Source: Rhizobiales bacterium Ga0077545 (GTDB lineage Bacteria > Pseudomonadota > Alphaproteobacteria > Rhizobiales > Methylopilaceae). From it: a stretch of 64,000 nt of DNA. The notes under the pieces are model-generated. The model saw nothing but the letters and a program-made list of their open reading frames with translations, searched no databases and had not been told where the DNA came from. The stretch spans positions 1 to 64,000 of the forward strand of contig LNEV01000014.1 in assembly GCA_001464335.1 (NCBI GenBank). Direction: 5' to 3'. The position numbers and the translations under genes are program-made. This document shows positions 20,953-33,404 of the stretch, in pieces (position 1 is the first letter of the stretch; each line of letters starts with the position of its first letter).

Positions 20953-22185
20953 TCAGGACCGGTAATCCGCGTTGATCGCGATGTATTCGGCCGTGAGGTC
21001 GCAGGTCCACACGCGCGCTTTCCCCGAACCGAGCCCCAGTTCCGCGCGCACCTCGATGTCCTGGTTCTTCATGTAGCGCGAGACTTCGGCCTCGTCGTAC
21101 CCGGCGTCGCGCTCGCCCTCGACGGCGACGCGGATCGGCCCGAACCAGATGGCGAGGCGATCGCGGTCGGCCGGCTCTCCGGCCTTGCCGACGGCCATCA
21201 CCACCCGGCCCCAATTGGCGTCCTCGCCCGCAATCGCGGTTTTGACGAGGGGGGAATTGGCGATCGAGAGCGCGATCCGGCGGGCAGAAGCGTCGCTCTC
21301 GGCGCCCCCGACATGGACGGTAACGAATTTCGTCGCCCCCTCGCCGTCGCGCGCGACCTGCTGCGCAAGATCGGCAAGGACGATGTCGAACGCCGTTTTC
21401 AGAGCGGAAAAGCGCGGATCGCCCTCATCGGTCAGCGGTGCACCGCCCGCCGCGCCTGTCGCGAAGGCGAGCAATGTGTCGGATGTGGATGTGTCGCCGT
21501 CGATCGTGACGCAGTTGAAGGTCGTGGAGGTCGCGCCGTTCAGGATGGACTGCAGAACCGGGGCGGAAACGGGCGCGTCGGTCGCAACGAAGCTGAGCAT
21601 GGTCGCCATGTCCGGCGCGATCATCCCCGCGCCTTTGGCGACACCGGACACCGTGACGCGGGTGCCGCCGAGGTCGATCGTCACGCTCGCCCCTTTGGGG
21701 AAGGTGTCCGTCGTCATGATGGCGCGGGCCGCCTTCTCCCAGCCATCGGGAGCGGCCGATCCGGCGAGGGTGGACAACACCCCATCGAATTTCGTGGCGT
21801 CCAGCGGCTCGCCGATCACGCCCGTGGAGGCAAGAAAAATCTCATCCTCCCGGCATCCGACCGCTTTGGCCGCGAGTTCCGCCGTGAGCTTCGTCGCCGT
21901 GCGGCCCTTCTTGCCGGTGAAGGCGTTCGCATTGCCGGAATTGACCACGAGAGCCCGCGCGGTGCCGCCGTTCAGCACTTCGCGGCACCAGTCCACCGGG
22001 GCGGAGGGGCAACGCGATTTCGTGAAAACCCCGGCCACCGTCGTGCCGGGATCGAACAGCATCAGCAGGACGTCGGTGCGGCCCTTGTAGCGGATGCCGG
22101 CTTCGGCGGTCGCCATGCGGATGCCCGCAAGCGCGGGCATCGCCGGGAAGCTCTTCGGCGCAAGAGGCGAGACCTTGGCGGCCAT
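20953..22185 (-). CDS. argJ: Bifunctional glutamate N-acetyltransferase / amino-acid acetyltransferase
   Basis: 410 residues. The autoprocessing site is present in [16 protein letters not shown], where the Thr of ATML becomes the N-terminal nucleophile of the beta chain after self-cleavage. It recycles acetyl groups in the cyclic arginine pathway. It follows the peptidyl-prolyl isomerase gene by five bases, so the two are cotranscribed. Confidence 0.96.
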   Translation of the reverse strand: MAAKVSPLAPKSFPAMPALAGIRMATAEAGIRYKGRTDVLLMLFDPGTTVAGVFTKSRCPSAPVDWCREVLNGGTARALVVNSGNANAFTGKKGRTATKLTAELAAKAVGCREDEIFLASTGVIGEPLDATKFDGVLSTLAGSAAPDGWEKAARAIMTTDTFPKGASVTIDLGGTRVTVSGVAKGAGMIAPDMATMLSFVATDAPVSAPVLQSILNGATSTTFNCVTIDGDTSTSDTLLAFATGAAGGAPLTDEGDPRFSALKTAFDIVLADLAQQVARDGEGATKFVTVHVGGAESDASARRIALSIANSPLVKTAIAGEDANWGRVVMAVGKAGEPADRDRLAIWFGPIRVAVEGERDAGYDEAEVSRYMKNQDIEVRAELGLGSGKARVWTCDLTAEYIAINADYRS

Positions 22186-22190
22186 GGATG

Positions 22191-23066
22191 CTACGGCGCG
22201 GGCGCGGGAGCTGCTTTTTCGTCCGGCTTCTTTGGCGCCGGACGCTCGACCTTGGCCTGGTCGAGCAGCTTCTTCACAGCCTCTTCCTGCGCCTTCTTGT
22301 AGAGATGATCCTCGATCTGCGGACGCACTTCCTCAAGCTTCGGAACCGCGCGCTCGCGCTTTTCCTCGACCTTGATGATGTGGAAGCCGAACTGGGACTT
22401 CACCGGCGCGGAAACCTTGCCGGGCTCGAGCTTGAAGGCGACATCAGCGAATTCCGGAACCATCTGATCCTTCAGAAAGAAACCGAGATCGCCTCCCTGC
22501 GCGCCGGAACCCGGATCCTTGGAGACTTCCTTCGCGATGGCCTCGAAATCCTCGCCCTTTGCAAGGCGCGCCTCGACGGCCTTGGCCTCGTCCTCAGTCT
22601 CGACGAGGATGTGACGCGCCCGGACTTCCTGCTCCGGCTTGATGTCCTTGATGGTGTCCGCGTAGAGCTTCTTGATCGCGTCCTCGGACACCGCATCCTT
22701 GCCGGCCTTCTCGAGGAAAACCTGCATCAGCGCCTTTTCGCGCAGGAATTCGACACGGGCGGCGAAATCCTCGCCCTCACCCAGCTTGGCGTCTTCCGCG
22801 GCCTTGGCCACAAGCTTCACATTGATGAGAAAGCCGATGACCTGCTCGCGCTTCTGCTCGTCGAGCGCCACGCCCGGCGCGATCTCGCTGAGGGCAATCT
22901 CCAGTTCGCGCTCGGTCAGCGTTTCTCCGTTGACCGTCGCGACGACGGCGTTCGGGTCGGCCTTGGGCGCGGCATCCTGGGCGTTTGCGGAGGTCACGGC
23001 CAGCACAGAAAGAACGGCCGACGCTCGCAGGAAACGGCCAAAGCCTGTGGAACGATCACTCATCAT
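22191..23066 (-). CDS. Periplasmic parvulin-type peptidyl-prolyl isomerase
   Basis: 291 residues. A signal peptide ends at the ANAQD-like site (about residue 29). An N-terminal SurA-like helical part follows, then a rotamase domain (about 145-250) with [22 protein letters not shown] and [10 protein letters not shown]. The tail is rich in Pro, Ala and Lys. It folds outer membrane or periplasmic proteins. ATG codons at 23066 and 23063 are both possible. It diverges from secA, so export motor and periplasmic foldase share a control region. Confidence 0.92.
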   Translation of the reverse strand: MMSDRSTGFGRFLRASAVLSVLAVTSANAQDAAPKADPNAVVATVNGETLTERELEIALSEIAPGVALDEQKREQVIGFLINVKLVAKAAEDAKLGEGEDFAARVEFLREKALMQVFLEKAGKDAVSEDAIKKLYADTIKDIKPEQEVRARHILVETEDEAKAVEARLAKGEDFEAIAKEVSKDPGSGAQGGDLGFFLKDQMVPEFADVAFKLEPGKVSAPVKSQFGFHIIKVEEKRERAVPKLEEVRPQIEDHLYKKAQEEAVKKLLDQAKVERPAPKKPDEKAAPAPAP

Positions 23067-23312
23067 GGGTAGCGAAACCTCGTAAGGCGGCACCAAGCAC
23101 CGCTGGCGGCGGACACTGCCCAAAACGGGGCGCATTGACAACCCTCGGGGGCGTTCATAATTCTCCCCCGTCCGACGTGCCGCCGGACCGTTTTTCCAAG
23201 GACCGAACGCCCGCGTTCTCTCTCTATCTCTCTGTGCCGCCTTTCGGCGCCGGGCCCTGCGGCTGGAAGGCCGATCACATCGCGCTCCGGCGGCGACATT
23301 CACGAGGCTTTG

Positions 23313-26102
<2,790 letters not shown>

Positions 26103-26121
26103 CCGCCCGATCCCGAACGCA

Positions 26122-26149
26122 AAAAGGGCCGCATCAGCGGCCCTTTTTT
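26122..26149. terminator. Bidirectional intrinsic terminator after secA
   Basis: A stem with AAAAAGGGCCGC (26122-26133), loop ATCA and GCGGCCCTTTTT (26138-26149) lies between the convergent secA and L,D-transpeptidase genes. Both arms carry A/T tracts, so it can stop transcription both ways. Confidence 0.92.
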
Positions 26150-26170
26150 ATTGGTCGGAACGCGGCGTCC

Positions 26171-27715
26171 TTACTGGAACGAGCCCGGATTGACGATCTG
26201 CGGTGCGCCGAATTGCTGGAACGCTGCGTCGGCGCGGGAGGCCGGCGCCTGCGGAGGCGAAGGGGCGGCCTGAGGCTGGGTCTCTACGGCAGGCGGCGTG
26301 GTCTGCTGTGCGGCCGGAACCGGAGCCTGAGACGCGCGCGGGGCCGGCGCAGGAGGAGCGACGACCGCGCGCGGGGCAGGCGACGACGCCGGACGCGTGG
26401 CGGCCGGACGCGGCGCGGGCGGCTGTTCGGCCTGCGGCTTGGCCATGAAGCCGAGCCAGCGCGAATAGAACGGCTTTTCTTCGGATGTCGGCGCCAGTGA
26501 AGCGGTGATCGCACGATCGGGCTCGACGCCGCGGCGGGTTTGCGCGGAAGCGGTCTGCGGAGCGGCCGCGGCGGGCGTCGTCGAGCCGGTCGTTTCCGTC
26601 GACTTGCCGCCACGGAGCCAGGCGAATGCACCGGTGGATTTGGCGGGTTTTTCCTGCTGCTCCGAATAGGGAGAGGGAACCGGCATCGGCACCGCGCTCT
26701 GCGTGTCGGCCATCGCCAGCGCGAAGCTCGACTGCGGTGTACGGGCGGCGGCATCCGACGTCATGACGACGGATGCGGGAGCCGGCTTCGGCTGGTGGAT
26801 CGGATCCTTCAACGAGCGCCGCAGACGCCCGTTCTGCGGCGTGTAGGCCTCGGCTGTCTGAAGCCCGCTGGACACCAGTTTCTCGAACTTCTCGGTGTCC
26901 TGACGCTGCTTTCCGGAGACGGCGGACGCGATCAGCGGATTGACCTCGTGAACGGGGCAGGCCGCACCCGGCTCGAAGGCGCCGTCCTTGGCGTCGGCGT
27001 TGAAGACGTATTTGCGATCGCAGACATTCACCTTCGGCTCGAGCTTCGTCACCTCGAACTGGTCTGCGCCCTCTTTGAGGTTCTTCCAGAACTCGAAATT
27101 CGGATCGTTGCGGCGACGGGCCATATTGTCGGCCGTCATGCGGAACGGAAAGGCCTGAACCTGGAAACTCGGCTGCCCGGCGCTGAGCGCCTCACGCGCC
27201 AGCGCGTAAACTTCGCCCATCTGCTCGTCGGTCATGGCGTAGCAGCCCTTGGAGAGGCAATCGCCATGAACCATCAGATGCGCGCCGGTGCGCCCGTGGC
27301 TGCGGTCGAACGCGTTCGGGAAACCGAGATTGAACGACAGGTAGTATTGCGAGTTCGGATTCATCTGGCCCATCGAGACCTGATAGAATCCCTCGGGCGA
27401 CTGGCCGTCGCCCTCGGTCTTCTTCGGCCCGAGCGTCCCTGAGAAGCGGCAGATCTCGTAGGTCTTCAGAAGCGCGTAGCGGCCCTTCTCGTTCTGCTTC
27501 CAGATTTCGAGCTCGCTGTCCTCCTTGTAGATACGCACAAGGATCGGGTCGCGCCGCGTCATGCCCTTTTCTTTCATCAGGGCCAGCGTCTTGTTGGGGA
27601 TCTGCTGGAGATGCCTGTTCGCGCCCTTGGCAACGACCGTGTCGGTCTGGCATCCGCCCAGCGCGAGCGCGGCGAGACCGAGAGCAACCAGAACGAAGAG
27701 CGGGCGACGGGTCAT
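26171..27715 (-). CDS. L,D-transpeptidase lipoprotein (YkuD fold) with long Pro/Ala tail
   Basis: 514 residues. The lipobox LALGGC places a lipid-modified Cys at about 22. The catalytic domain (about 55-250) holds the active-site motif HGDCLSKGCYAM, where the second Cys is the nucleophile. The rest (about 300-514) is a Pro, Ala and Gln-rich low-complexity tail. YafK-type members form or remove meso-diaminopimelate links or release Braun lipoprotein. Upstream, at 27823-27848, three TTAA blocks spaced 11 bases apart look like CtrA sites. Confidence 0.88.
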   Translation of the reverse strand: MTRRPLFVLVALGLAALALGGCQTDTVVAKGANRHLQQIPNKTLALMKEKGMTRRDPILVRIYKEDSELEIWKQNEKGRYALLKTYEICRFSGTLGPKKTEGDGQSPEGFYQVSMGQMNPNSQYYLSFNLGFPNAFDRSHGRTGAHLMVHGDCLSKGCYAMTDEQMGEVYALAREALSAGQPSFQVQAFPFRMTADNMARRRNDPNFEFWKNLKEGADQFEVTKLEPKVNVCDRKYVFNADAKDGAFEPGAACPVHEVNPLIASAVSGKQRQDTEKFEKLVSSGLQTAEAYTPQNGRLRRSLKDPIHQPKPAPASVVMTSDAAARTPQSSFALAMADTQSAVPMPVPSPYSEQQEKPAKSTGAFAWLRGGKSTETTGSTTPAAAAPQTASAQTRRGVEPDRAITASLAPTSEEKPFYSRWLGFMAKPQAEQPPAPRPAATRPASSPAPRAVVAPPAPAPRASQAPVPAAQQTTPPAVETQPQAAPSPPQAPASRADAAFQQFGAPQIVNPGSFQ

Positions 27716-27822
27716 GGGAACTCTATATCTCGCGCCGGATGCGCGTGCCTTGTCTCCCTCAGACGAGTGAGATTTACCCCCAGTGAAGAGTTACTGCAAT
27801 CCCGCCCTGCCGCACTGTCTCG

Positions 27823-27848
27823 TTAACCTTGCGTTAACAATAGGTTAA
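27823..27848. promoter_or_regulatory. Candidate double CtrA binding site
   Basis: TTAA at 27823, 27834 and 27845 are each separated by seven bases, giving TTAACCTTGCGTTAAC and an overlapping second TTAA-N7-TTAA. The CtrA consensus in Alphaproteobacteria is TTAA-N7-TTAA(C). It lies 108-133 bases upstream of the L,D-transpeptidase start and touches the accA stop codon. Regulation is inferred from the motif only. Confidence 0.55.
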
Positions 27849-28804
27849 GCGGGTATGTGGCGGCCGATGGCGAGGAACTTCTCGCGGCGGTGATTGCGGA
27901 TTTCCGTCCGGTCCATCCCGCTCAGCCCCTCCAGAGCCTGCCAGACCACGCGTCCGACGGAGGCGATCGTCGCGTCGCGATCGCGGTGTGCCCCGCCAAC
28001 CGCCTCGGGAATGATCCCGTCGATGATGCCGAGCCGGAGCAGATCCTGCGCGGTGATCTTCAGATTTGCGGCCGCATCCGCCGCACGGGCCGAATCGCGC
28101 CACAGGATCGAGGCCGCTCCTTCGGGCGAAATCACGCTGTAGATCGAATGCTCCAGCATCTGGACATTGCTTGCCGTGGCCAGCGCGATGGCCCCGCCGG
28201 AGCCGCCTTCTCCGATGATGACCGCCACGTTCGGCACGCCGAGATTGAGGCAGGCTTCGGTGGAGCGGGCAATGGCCTCGGCCTGCCCGCGCTCCTCGGC
28301 GTCGATGCCCGGATAGGCGCCGGCGGTATCGACCAGCGCGATGATCGGCAGATCGAAGCGATCGGCGGTCTCCATCAGGCGCACCGCCTTGCGGTAGCCC
28401 TCCGGACGCGCCATGCCGAAATTGTGCTTGAGGCGGCTTTCCGTATCGGAGCCCCGCTCATGGCCAATCACCAGCACGCTCTCGCCGTAGAAGCGGGCAA
28501 AGCCGCCGACGATTGCGGCGTCGTCGCCGAATTTGCGGTCTCCGGCAAGTTCGGTGAAATCTTCGAACAGGCTCGCAATGTAATCGAGGAAATGCGGGCG
28601 GTTCGGGTGCCGCGCGACCTGCGTCTTCTGCCAGGGCGTCAGCTTGCCGTAGAGATCGACCAGCGCCTCGTCCGCCTTGGACCGCAGGCGGCCGATCTCA
28701 TCTTCCACGTCGACGCCTTCGCCGCTCGCACCGAGCGCCTGAAGCTCGTCGACCTTGGCTTCGAGTTCCGCGACGTGTTTTTCGAAATCGAGATAGCTGC
28801 GCAT
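27845..28804 (-). CDS. accA: Acetyl-CoA carboxylase carboxyltransferase subunit alpha
   Basis: 319 residues, the standard AccA length. The N-terminal coiled region with [15 protein letters not shown] is followed by the crotonase-like carboxyltransferase with [36 protein letters not shown] and [11 protein letters not shown]. It catalyses malonyl-CoA formation with AccD. Its stop TAA overlaps a TTAA of the putative CtrA site. Confidence 0.97.
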   Translation of the reverse strand: MRSYLDFEKHVAELEAKVDELQALGASGEGVDVEDEIGRLRSKADEALVDLYGKLTPWQKTQVARHPNRPHFLDYIASLFEDFTELAGDRKFGDDAAIVGGFARFYGESVLVIGHERGSDTESRLKHNFGMARPEGYRKAVRLMETADRFDLPIIALVDTAGAYPGIDAEERGQAEAIARSTEACLNLGVPNVAVIIGEGGSGGAIALATASNVQMLEHSIYSVISPEGAASILWRDSARAADAAANLKITAQDLLRLGIIDGIIPEAVGGAHRDRDATIASVGRVVWQALEGLSGMDRTEIRNHRREKFLAIGRHIPA

Positions 28805-28901
28805 GCGTTTTTTGGAGCCTCTGTCCGCTCCGGACCGACGGAGCGCGAGAGGCCCGGGCGAGCGGCGCGCAAACTGCTGTCACATCGCCGCCAAGTCAAG
28901 C

Positions 28902-29828
28902 TTAGTCCGAATCGCCGAGCGGGTGAAGGTCGCGAACCATGCTCGCCAGACGCTCGTCCAGGACATGCGTGTAGATCTGTGTGGTGGCGACATCGGCATG
29001 GCCGAGCAATTGCTGCACCGAGCGCAGATCCGCCCCGTTCTGAAGAAGATGGCTCGCAAAAGCGTGGCGAAGGACATGCGGGCTGACACGCTTCGGTTCG
29101 ATGCCCGCGCGGATCGCGACGGCCTTGAGATCGCGGGCAAAAGCCTGCCGTGTCAGGTGCCCGTTCTCCGCGAGAGCCGGAAAAAGAAACGGGGCGGGCT
29201 TCTCCTGCCGCGCATCGAGCAGGTCGAGATAAAGTTTCGCCGCGCGCCGCGCTGCCTCGGTCAGCGGCACAAGGCGCTCGCGGCCGCCTTTGCCGCGGAT
29301 CGACAGGATCTGCGTGCCCGCCCGCGCGGCCGAGCGCGGAAGCGTGACGAGTTCGGACACACGAAGCCCGCTCGCATAGAGGATTTCGAGCAGCGCCGAC
29401 ATGCGGGCCGCCCGAAGACGTTCGATCAGTGGCTTCTCCTCGTCATCCGCGCCTTCGGCTGCCGCGGTCAGGAGATCGTCGACTTCTTTCACCGAGAGCA
29501 CTTTGGGCAGCGGGCGCCCGCGTTTGGGCCCCGTCAGCGCCGCGCCGGGATCATCGCCCCTGATGTTTTCGGTGTAGAGGAAGCGGTGGAACTGCTTCAC
29601 CGCCGAAAGCCGCCGCGCGGCGGAGGAGGCCGCGAAGCCGCGCGCCGCCAGATCCGACAGCCAGCCACGCACGTCTTCCGCCGTCACCGTAAGAGCATCG
29701 CGGCCCTGGGAGACGAGAAAATCGGCGTAATCGTCGAGATCCCGGCGATAGGCCTCAAGCGTGTTGTGCGCCGCACCGCGTTCGGCCGACAGCATTTCGA
29801 GGAAACTCTCGACGTGACGCGCGGTCAT
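28902..29828 (-). CDS. xerD: Tyrosine recombinase XerD
   Basis: 308 residues. The N-terminal SAM-like core-binding domain (about 1-90) is followed by the catalytic domain with the full set: Arg in LYASGLRVSE, Lys in RGKGGRERLVP, His-x-x-Arg in HVLRHAFASHLL, His in LLGHADV and nucleophile Tyr in TQIYTHV. With XerC it resolves chromosome dimers at dif. The ATG at 29828 overlaps the stop of a small upstream ORF (ATGA). No accessory mobile element surrounds it, so it is the housekeeping enzyme. Confidence 0.93.
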   Translation of the reverse strand: MTARHVESFLEMLSAERGAAHNTLEAYRRDLDDYADFLVSQGRDALTVTAEDVRGWLSDLAARGFAASSAARRLSAVKQFHRFLYTENIRGDDPGAALTGPKRGRPLPKVLSVKEVDDLLTAAAEGADDEEKPLIERLRAARMSALLEILYASGLRVSELVTLPRSAARAGTQILSIRGKGGRERLVPLTEAARRAAKLYLDLLDARQEKPAPFLFPALAENGHLTRQAFARDLKAVAIRAGIEPKRVSPHVLRHAFASHLLQNGADLRSVQQLLGHADVATTQIYTHVLDERLASMVRDLHPLGDSD

Positions 29829-29965
29829 TTGTCGATGTCGATGGGCACCGTGACCGTCATTTCCCGGGGCGTCGGCTCGACGAAGGTCGCGAGCGCCCAG
29901 ACCACGGCAAAGACGATCCCGCCCAGAACGGCAAGATTGCGCAAGAGTCGAAATGTGCTCGGCAT
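29825..29965 (-). CDS. 46-residue single-pass membrane protein coupled to xerD
   Basis: The minus strand encodes 46 residues: a short basic start (MPSTFRLLRN), one hydrophobic helix (LAVLGGIVFAVVWALATF, about 11-28), then a C-terminal segment with EPTPREMTVTVPID. It ends in a four-base ATGA overlap with xerD, so it has ribosome-level coupling. I recall similar short ORFs ahead of xerD in other Hyphomicrobiales but cannot check this. Function is unknown. It is not an artefact of GC bias in the usual sense, as it has a coherent hydrophobic helix and a start and stop in exact operon position. Confidence 0.72.
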   Translation of the reverse strand: MPSTFRLLRNLAVLGGIVFAVVWALATFVEPTPREMTVTVPIDIDK

Positions 29966-30091
29966 GGGGGTAGGACCGGCCTCCCGGCCTCAAGGATTCA
30001 CCTCCGGGATTAAGAATCACGCCGGGACCGGGAACGCAACGCCCTTGCGGAGGGGCGAGCTTTGGTGGAAACCACCGGCCCGGAGACGAAC

Positions 30092-30703
30092 ATGACGGCC
30101 GCCGCGCAATCCCCGAACACGGATGAGAAACTTCAGGAAGAAGGCGCCAGGGCCCGCGCGCTCCTGAACGGCCGCTCGATCGTGCTTGTCGGCATGATGG
30201 GCGCGGGCAAAAGCTCTGTCGGCCGCCGCCTCGCCAAAGCCCTCGATCTGCCGTTCGTCGATGCCGACACCGAGATCGAGAAGGCCGCGGGCATGAGCAT
30301 TCCCGACATCTTCGCGACGCACGGCGAGCCGGAATTCCGCGCCGGGGAGCGGCGCGTCGTGGCGCGCCTTCTCGAAGAGGGCCTTTCCGTCATCGCGACC
30401 GGGGGCGGCGCGTTCATCGATGACGGCACGCGCGAGAAGGTGCGGGCACGCGGCATTTCGGTCTGGCTCAAGGCCGAGGTCGATGTGCTGCTGAAGCGCG
30501 TCAAGAAACGCGGCGGACGCCCGCTTCTGAAGAACGGCGATCCCGAACAGATTTTGCGCGATCTGCTTGCCCAGCGCGAGCCGATCTACGCGCTTGCCGA
30601 CATCACCGTCATCTCGCAGGACGTGCCTCACGAGGCCATGGTGGCCGAGACCTTGCGCGAAATCGGTCAGCATCTTTCCGAAGAGAAACAGGATTCCGCA
30701 TGA
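30092..30703 (+). CDS. aroK: Shikimate kinase
   Basis: 203 residues. The P-loop GMMGAGKSSVGRRLA (about 34), the shikimate-binding VDADTEIE, and GGGAF (about 108) are all present, as is the lid region with RGGRPLL. It phosphorylates shikimate for aromatic amino acid synthesis. A GGAG site precedes the ATG at 30092; an upstream GTG at 30065 is less likely. It overlaps aroB by four bases (ATGA). Confidence 0.96.
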   Translation: MTAAAQSPNTDEKLQEEGARARALLNGRSIVLVGMMGAGKSSVGRRLAKALDLPFVDADTEIEKAAGMSIPDIFATHGEPEFRAGERRVVARLLEEGLSVIATGGGAFIDDGTREKVRARGISVWLKAEVDVLLKRVKKRGGRPLLKNGDPEQILRDLLAQREPIYALADITVISQDVPHEAMVAETLREIGQHLSEEKQDSA

Positions 30704-31815
30704 GCACTACCGGCTTTGTCACCGTTCCGGTCGCGCTCGGCGAGCGCTCCTATGAGATCCGCATCGGATCGGGCCTGATGACGGGGGTCGGCGCGGACGC
30801 GAAGGCGCTCGGGGCGCGCGCCGCAACCGTGGTGACGGATGCGCATGTCGGCCCGCTTTATCTCGATTCCGTCCGCGCAAGCCTTGAGGCCGCAGGTCTC
30901 GCCGCCTCCGACATCGTGCTTCCGCCCGGCGAAAGCACCAAAAGCTTCCGGCATCTGGAAGAGGTCAGCAACGCCCTTCTTGCGGCGAAGATCGAGCGCG
31001 GCGATCTCGTCATCGCGCTGGGCGGCGGCGTCATCGGCGATCTAGCCGGTTTTGCCGCCGCGATCCTGCGGCGCGGCGTCCGGGCGATCCAGATCCCGAC
31101 CTCGCTGCTGGCCCAGGTCGATTCCTCCGTTGGCGGCAAGACGGGCATCAATACGAAAGCCGGCAAGAACCTCATCGGCGCCTTCCACCAGCCGAGTCTC
31201 GTTCTGGCCGACACGGACGTCCTCGACACGCTGTCGCCGCGCGAATTCCGGGCGGGCTATGCCGAGGTCGTCAAATACGGGCTGATCGACGACCTGAGCT
31301 TTTTCTCGTGGCTCGAAAAGAACTGGACCGAGGTCTTTGCCGGCGGCGAGGCGCGCACGAAGGCGATCGCGACGAGTTGCACATCGAAAGCCTCGATCGT
31401 GGCCCGCGACGAATTCGAAACCGGAGACCGTGCGCTTCTCAATCTCGGCCACACCTTCGCGCACGCGCTCGAAGCCGCCGTCGCCTATGATGGCACGCGT
31501 CTCGTCCACGGCGAGGCGGTTGCCATCGGTCTGGCGCTGGCCTTCGAGTTTTCCGCGCGCCTTGGCCTCACCTCCGAGGACGATGCAGACCGCGTCCGCG
31601 ACCATCTCAAGGCGGTGGGGCTGCCGACCCGCATCCAGGATATTCCCGGCGAGGTCGGCGATGCGGCCCATCTCCTCGATCTGATGGGGCAGGACAAGAA
31701 GGTGTCGGGCGGGCGGCTGACCTTCATCCTCGCACGCGGCATCGGGCGCTCCTTCATCGCCTCCGACATCCCGCCGCAGAACGTGCTGGGCTTCCTGTCC
31801 GAAAAACTCGCCTGA
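30700..31815 (+). CDS. aroB: 3-dehydroquinate synthase
   Basis: 371 residues. The NAD-binding GGGVIGDLAGFAA, the substrate and zinc region with SVGGKTGIN, GAFHQP, EVVKYGLI, and the zinc His residues in NLGHTFAHALE and VHGEAVAIG are visible. It forms 3-dehydroquinate from DAHP. It is translationally coupled to aroK. Confidence 0.97.
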   Translation: MSTTGFVTVPVALGERSYEIRIGSGLMTGVGADAKALGARAATVVTDAHVGPLYLDSVRASLEAAGLAASDIVLPPGESTKSFRHLEEVSNALLAAKIERGDLVIALGGGVIGDLAGFAAAILRRGVRAIQIPTSLLAQVDSSVGGKTGINTKAGKNLIGAFHQPSLVLADTDVLDTLSPREFRAGYAEVVKYGLIDDLSFFSWLEKNWTEVFAGGEARTKAIATSCTSKASIVARDEFETGDRALLNLGHTFAHALEAAVAYDGTRLVHGEAVAIGLALAFEFSARLGLTSEDDADRVRDHLKAVGLPTRIQDIPGEVGDAAHLLDLMGQDKKVSGGRLTFILARGIGRSFIASDIPPQNVLGFLSEKLA

Positions 31816-31819
31816 CGCC

Positions 31820-31838
31820 GCAGGAAACCAATTCCTGC
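31820..31838 (+). terminator. Possible weak terminator after aroB
   Basis: GCAGGAA (31820-31826), a five-base loop and TTCCTGC (31832-31838) form a 7-bp stem a few bases after the aroB stop. Only a short T-containing stretch follows, so it may be weak or unrelated. Confidence 0.35.
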
Positions 31839-31896
31839 TTCCGCGAGTTTATGTCGCGAGGGCGGGAGATATCCCGCGAGAGGGTTGAGGCTTCCG

Positions 31897-32271
31897 ATGA
31901 AAGCGATCTCGAAAATTGCGACCGGCGTGGTGGTTACGGCCTTTATGGGCGCCGCGGTCTATATCGCGCTGACACCCGGCCCCGCCGATGCAGGTTATGG
32001 TGTCGCGCCAGCTCCGGAAGTCACCTCCAACGTCGCCGCCAAGGGCGATCGCCTCGAAAGCCGCCGCGCGGCGCTCCCGAACACGGTCGAAGTGGCCGAA
32101 ATTCACCACGAGGGCGAAGACTTCGTGCTGGTCGATGCGGAGGGCCGCGAGGTCTACCGCAGCAACCGCACGATGCGCACGACGACCGTGGATGAGAGCG
32201 CGGACGTTCCGCTGCTGACAGGCCTTGGCGTCGCGACGAGCCGCCCTGCCTCCACCGCAATGGCCGACTGA
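31897..32271 (+). CDS. Small hypothetical protein with signal peptide
   Basis: 124 residues. The N-terminus MKAISKIATG is followed by a hydrophobic core and a likely cleavage after PADA (about residue 30). The rest has no familiar domain; a segment VAEIHHEGEDFVLVDAEGRE could be a beta-rich fold. It is probably periplasmic. It lies 81 bases behind aroB and converges with the cupin gene, leaving four bases between their stops. I do not recognise it. Confidence 0.6.
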   Translation: MKAISKIATGVVVTAFMGAAVYIALTPGPADAGYGVAPAPEVTSNVAAKGDRLESRRAALPNTVEVAEIHHEGEDFVLVDAEGREVYRSNRTMRTTTVDESADVPLLTGLGVATSRPASTAMAD

Positions 32272-32275
32272 CCCT

Positions 32276-32779
32276 TCAACTGTCGAGAGGCTGCCCCGTC
32301 ACGGGATCGCGCCCGGGGTCGGCAAGTGCGGCGATGTTGGCCCGCACCTCGTTCAGCTCGTCTTCGGCCCCGCGCCGCAGATCCCAGTCACGCCCGGCAT
32401 CATAGGCGCCGACGATCAAAAGATCGTCCGAGCTGCCTTCGGATTTGTGCCCCGTCCCGGCCGGAAGAAGGATGACATCTCCCATATTCAGATCGAGCAC
32501 AGGCCCGCTGTCGCCGCCGATGCGCGCGCGAACAGAGCCGGTCGCGATGCCGAGCACTTCATGTGCCGTCGAATGGAAGTGGTGAAAATCATACAGCCCG
32601 TTGCGCCATGATCTGGTCCAGCCATTGCGCTGGAACAGGCGCTCGAACGCATGTGCGCTGTCGCTCCAGCCCATGACGCCGCGATAGACGAGAACCGGCA
32701 GGCGCTGATTGTTTGGAATCGGTCCGGCCTCGCTAAGATCGAACCGTTCGATCAGAAGATCCTTGTCGATCGCGTTCAT
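32276..32779 (-). CDS. Cupin-fold protein
   Basis: 167 residues. The cupin metal site is visible as HHFHSTAHEVLGI (motif 1) and PAGTGHK (motif 2), with RIGGDSGPVLDLNMGDVILLP between. It resembles small YjlB-like cupins of unknown function. ATG at 32779 gives a sensible length; the upstream frame overlaps the carbonic anhydrase gene on the other strand. It diverges from that gene by 94 bases. Confidence 0.85.
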   Translation of the reverse strand: MNAIDKDLLIERFDLSEAGPIPNNQRLPVLVYRGVMGWSDSAHAFERLFQRNGWTRSWRNGLYDFHHFHSTAHEVLGIATGSVRARIGGDSGPVLDLNMGDVILLPAGTGHKSEGSSDDLLIVGAYDAGRDWDLRRGAEDELNEVRANIAALADPGRDPVTGQPLDS

Positions 32780-32873
32780 GGCGGCACCCGTGCTTGTTCC
32801 TGAACGTAACGCCGCAGCCGCGGCTTTGGCTCCAGGGGTGCGCGCGAACCGGCAATCTGCTATCAGGCCCCTC

Positions 32874-33404
32874 ATGCCGCTGCACACGCTCGGGGCCCTT
32901 CGCCCCATCCTCCCCGAAGGCCCGCATTTCATCGCACCCGACGCGGTTCTCGTCGGCGATGTGCTGCTGGAAGACAATGTGATCGTGATGTTCGGTGCCG
33001 TTCTGCGCGCCGAATTCGAGCGCATCCATATCGGCGCGGGATCGAACGTGCAGGACCGGGTGGTGATGCATGTCGACCCCGGTTTTCCGATAAAACTCGG
33101 CAGGAATGTCTCGATCGGCCACAGCGCCATCGTGCATGGCTGCACGGTCGAGGAAGGCACCGTGATCGGGATGGGATCGACGGTCATGAACGGTGCCGTC
33201 ATCGGCGCGCATTCGCTTGTCGGGGCCAACGCGCTCGTGACGCAGGGAAGCGTGTTTCCGCCGCGCTCGATGATCCTCGGCGCACCGGCGAAACGCGTGC
33301 GCGAACTGACCGACGACGAAGTGGCGGGCTGTCTCAAAACGGCGGCGGGCTACACCGCGCACATCGCCCGCTACACCAGCGGGTTCGGGAATCTGCCGCT
33401 CTAG
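32874..33404 (+). CDS. Gamma carbonic anhydrase-like hexapeptide-repeat protein
   Basis: 176 residues. Left-handed beta-helix repeats run from about residue 15 to 140. The zinc His ligands are visible in the segments VVMHVD, IGHSAIVHGC. This is the YrdA/PaaY class of gamma-carbonic anhydrase relatives; activity is not certain. It ends in a four-base overlap with the convergent DUF924 gene. Confidence 0.88.
   Translation: MPLHTLGALRPILPEGPHFIAPDAVLVGDVLLEDNVIVMFGAVLRAEFERIHIGAGSNVQDRVVMHVDPGFPIKLGRNVSIGHSAIVHGCTVEEGTVIGMGSTVMNGAVIGAHSLVGANALVTQGSVFPPRSMILGAPAKRVRELTDDEVAGCLKTAAGYTAHIARYTSGFGNLPL

Noticed and set aside
28902-29828. xerD as integrase of a mobile element
   Set aside because: It has the length and neighbours of chromosomal XerD, with no att sites, tRNA or phage genes around.
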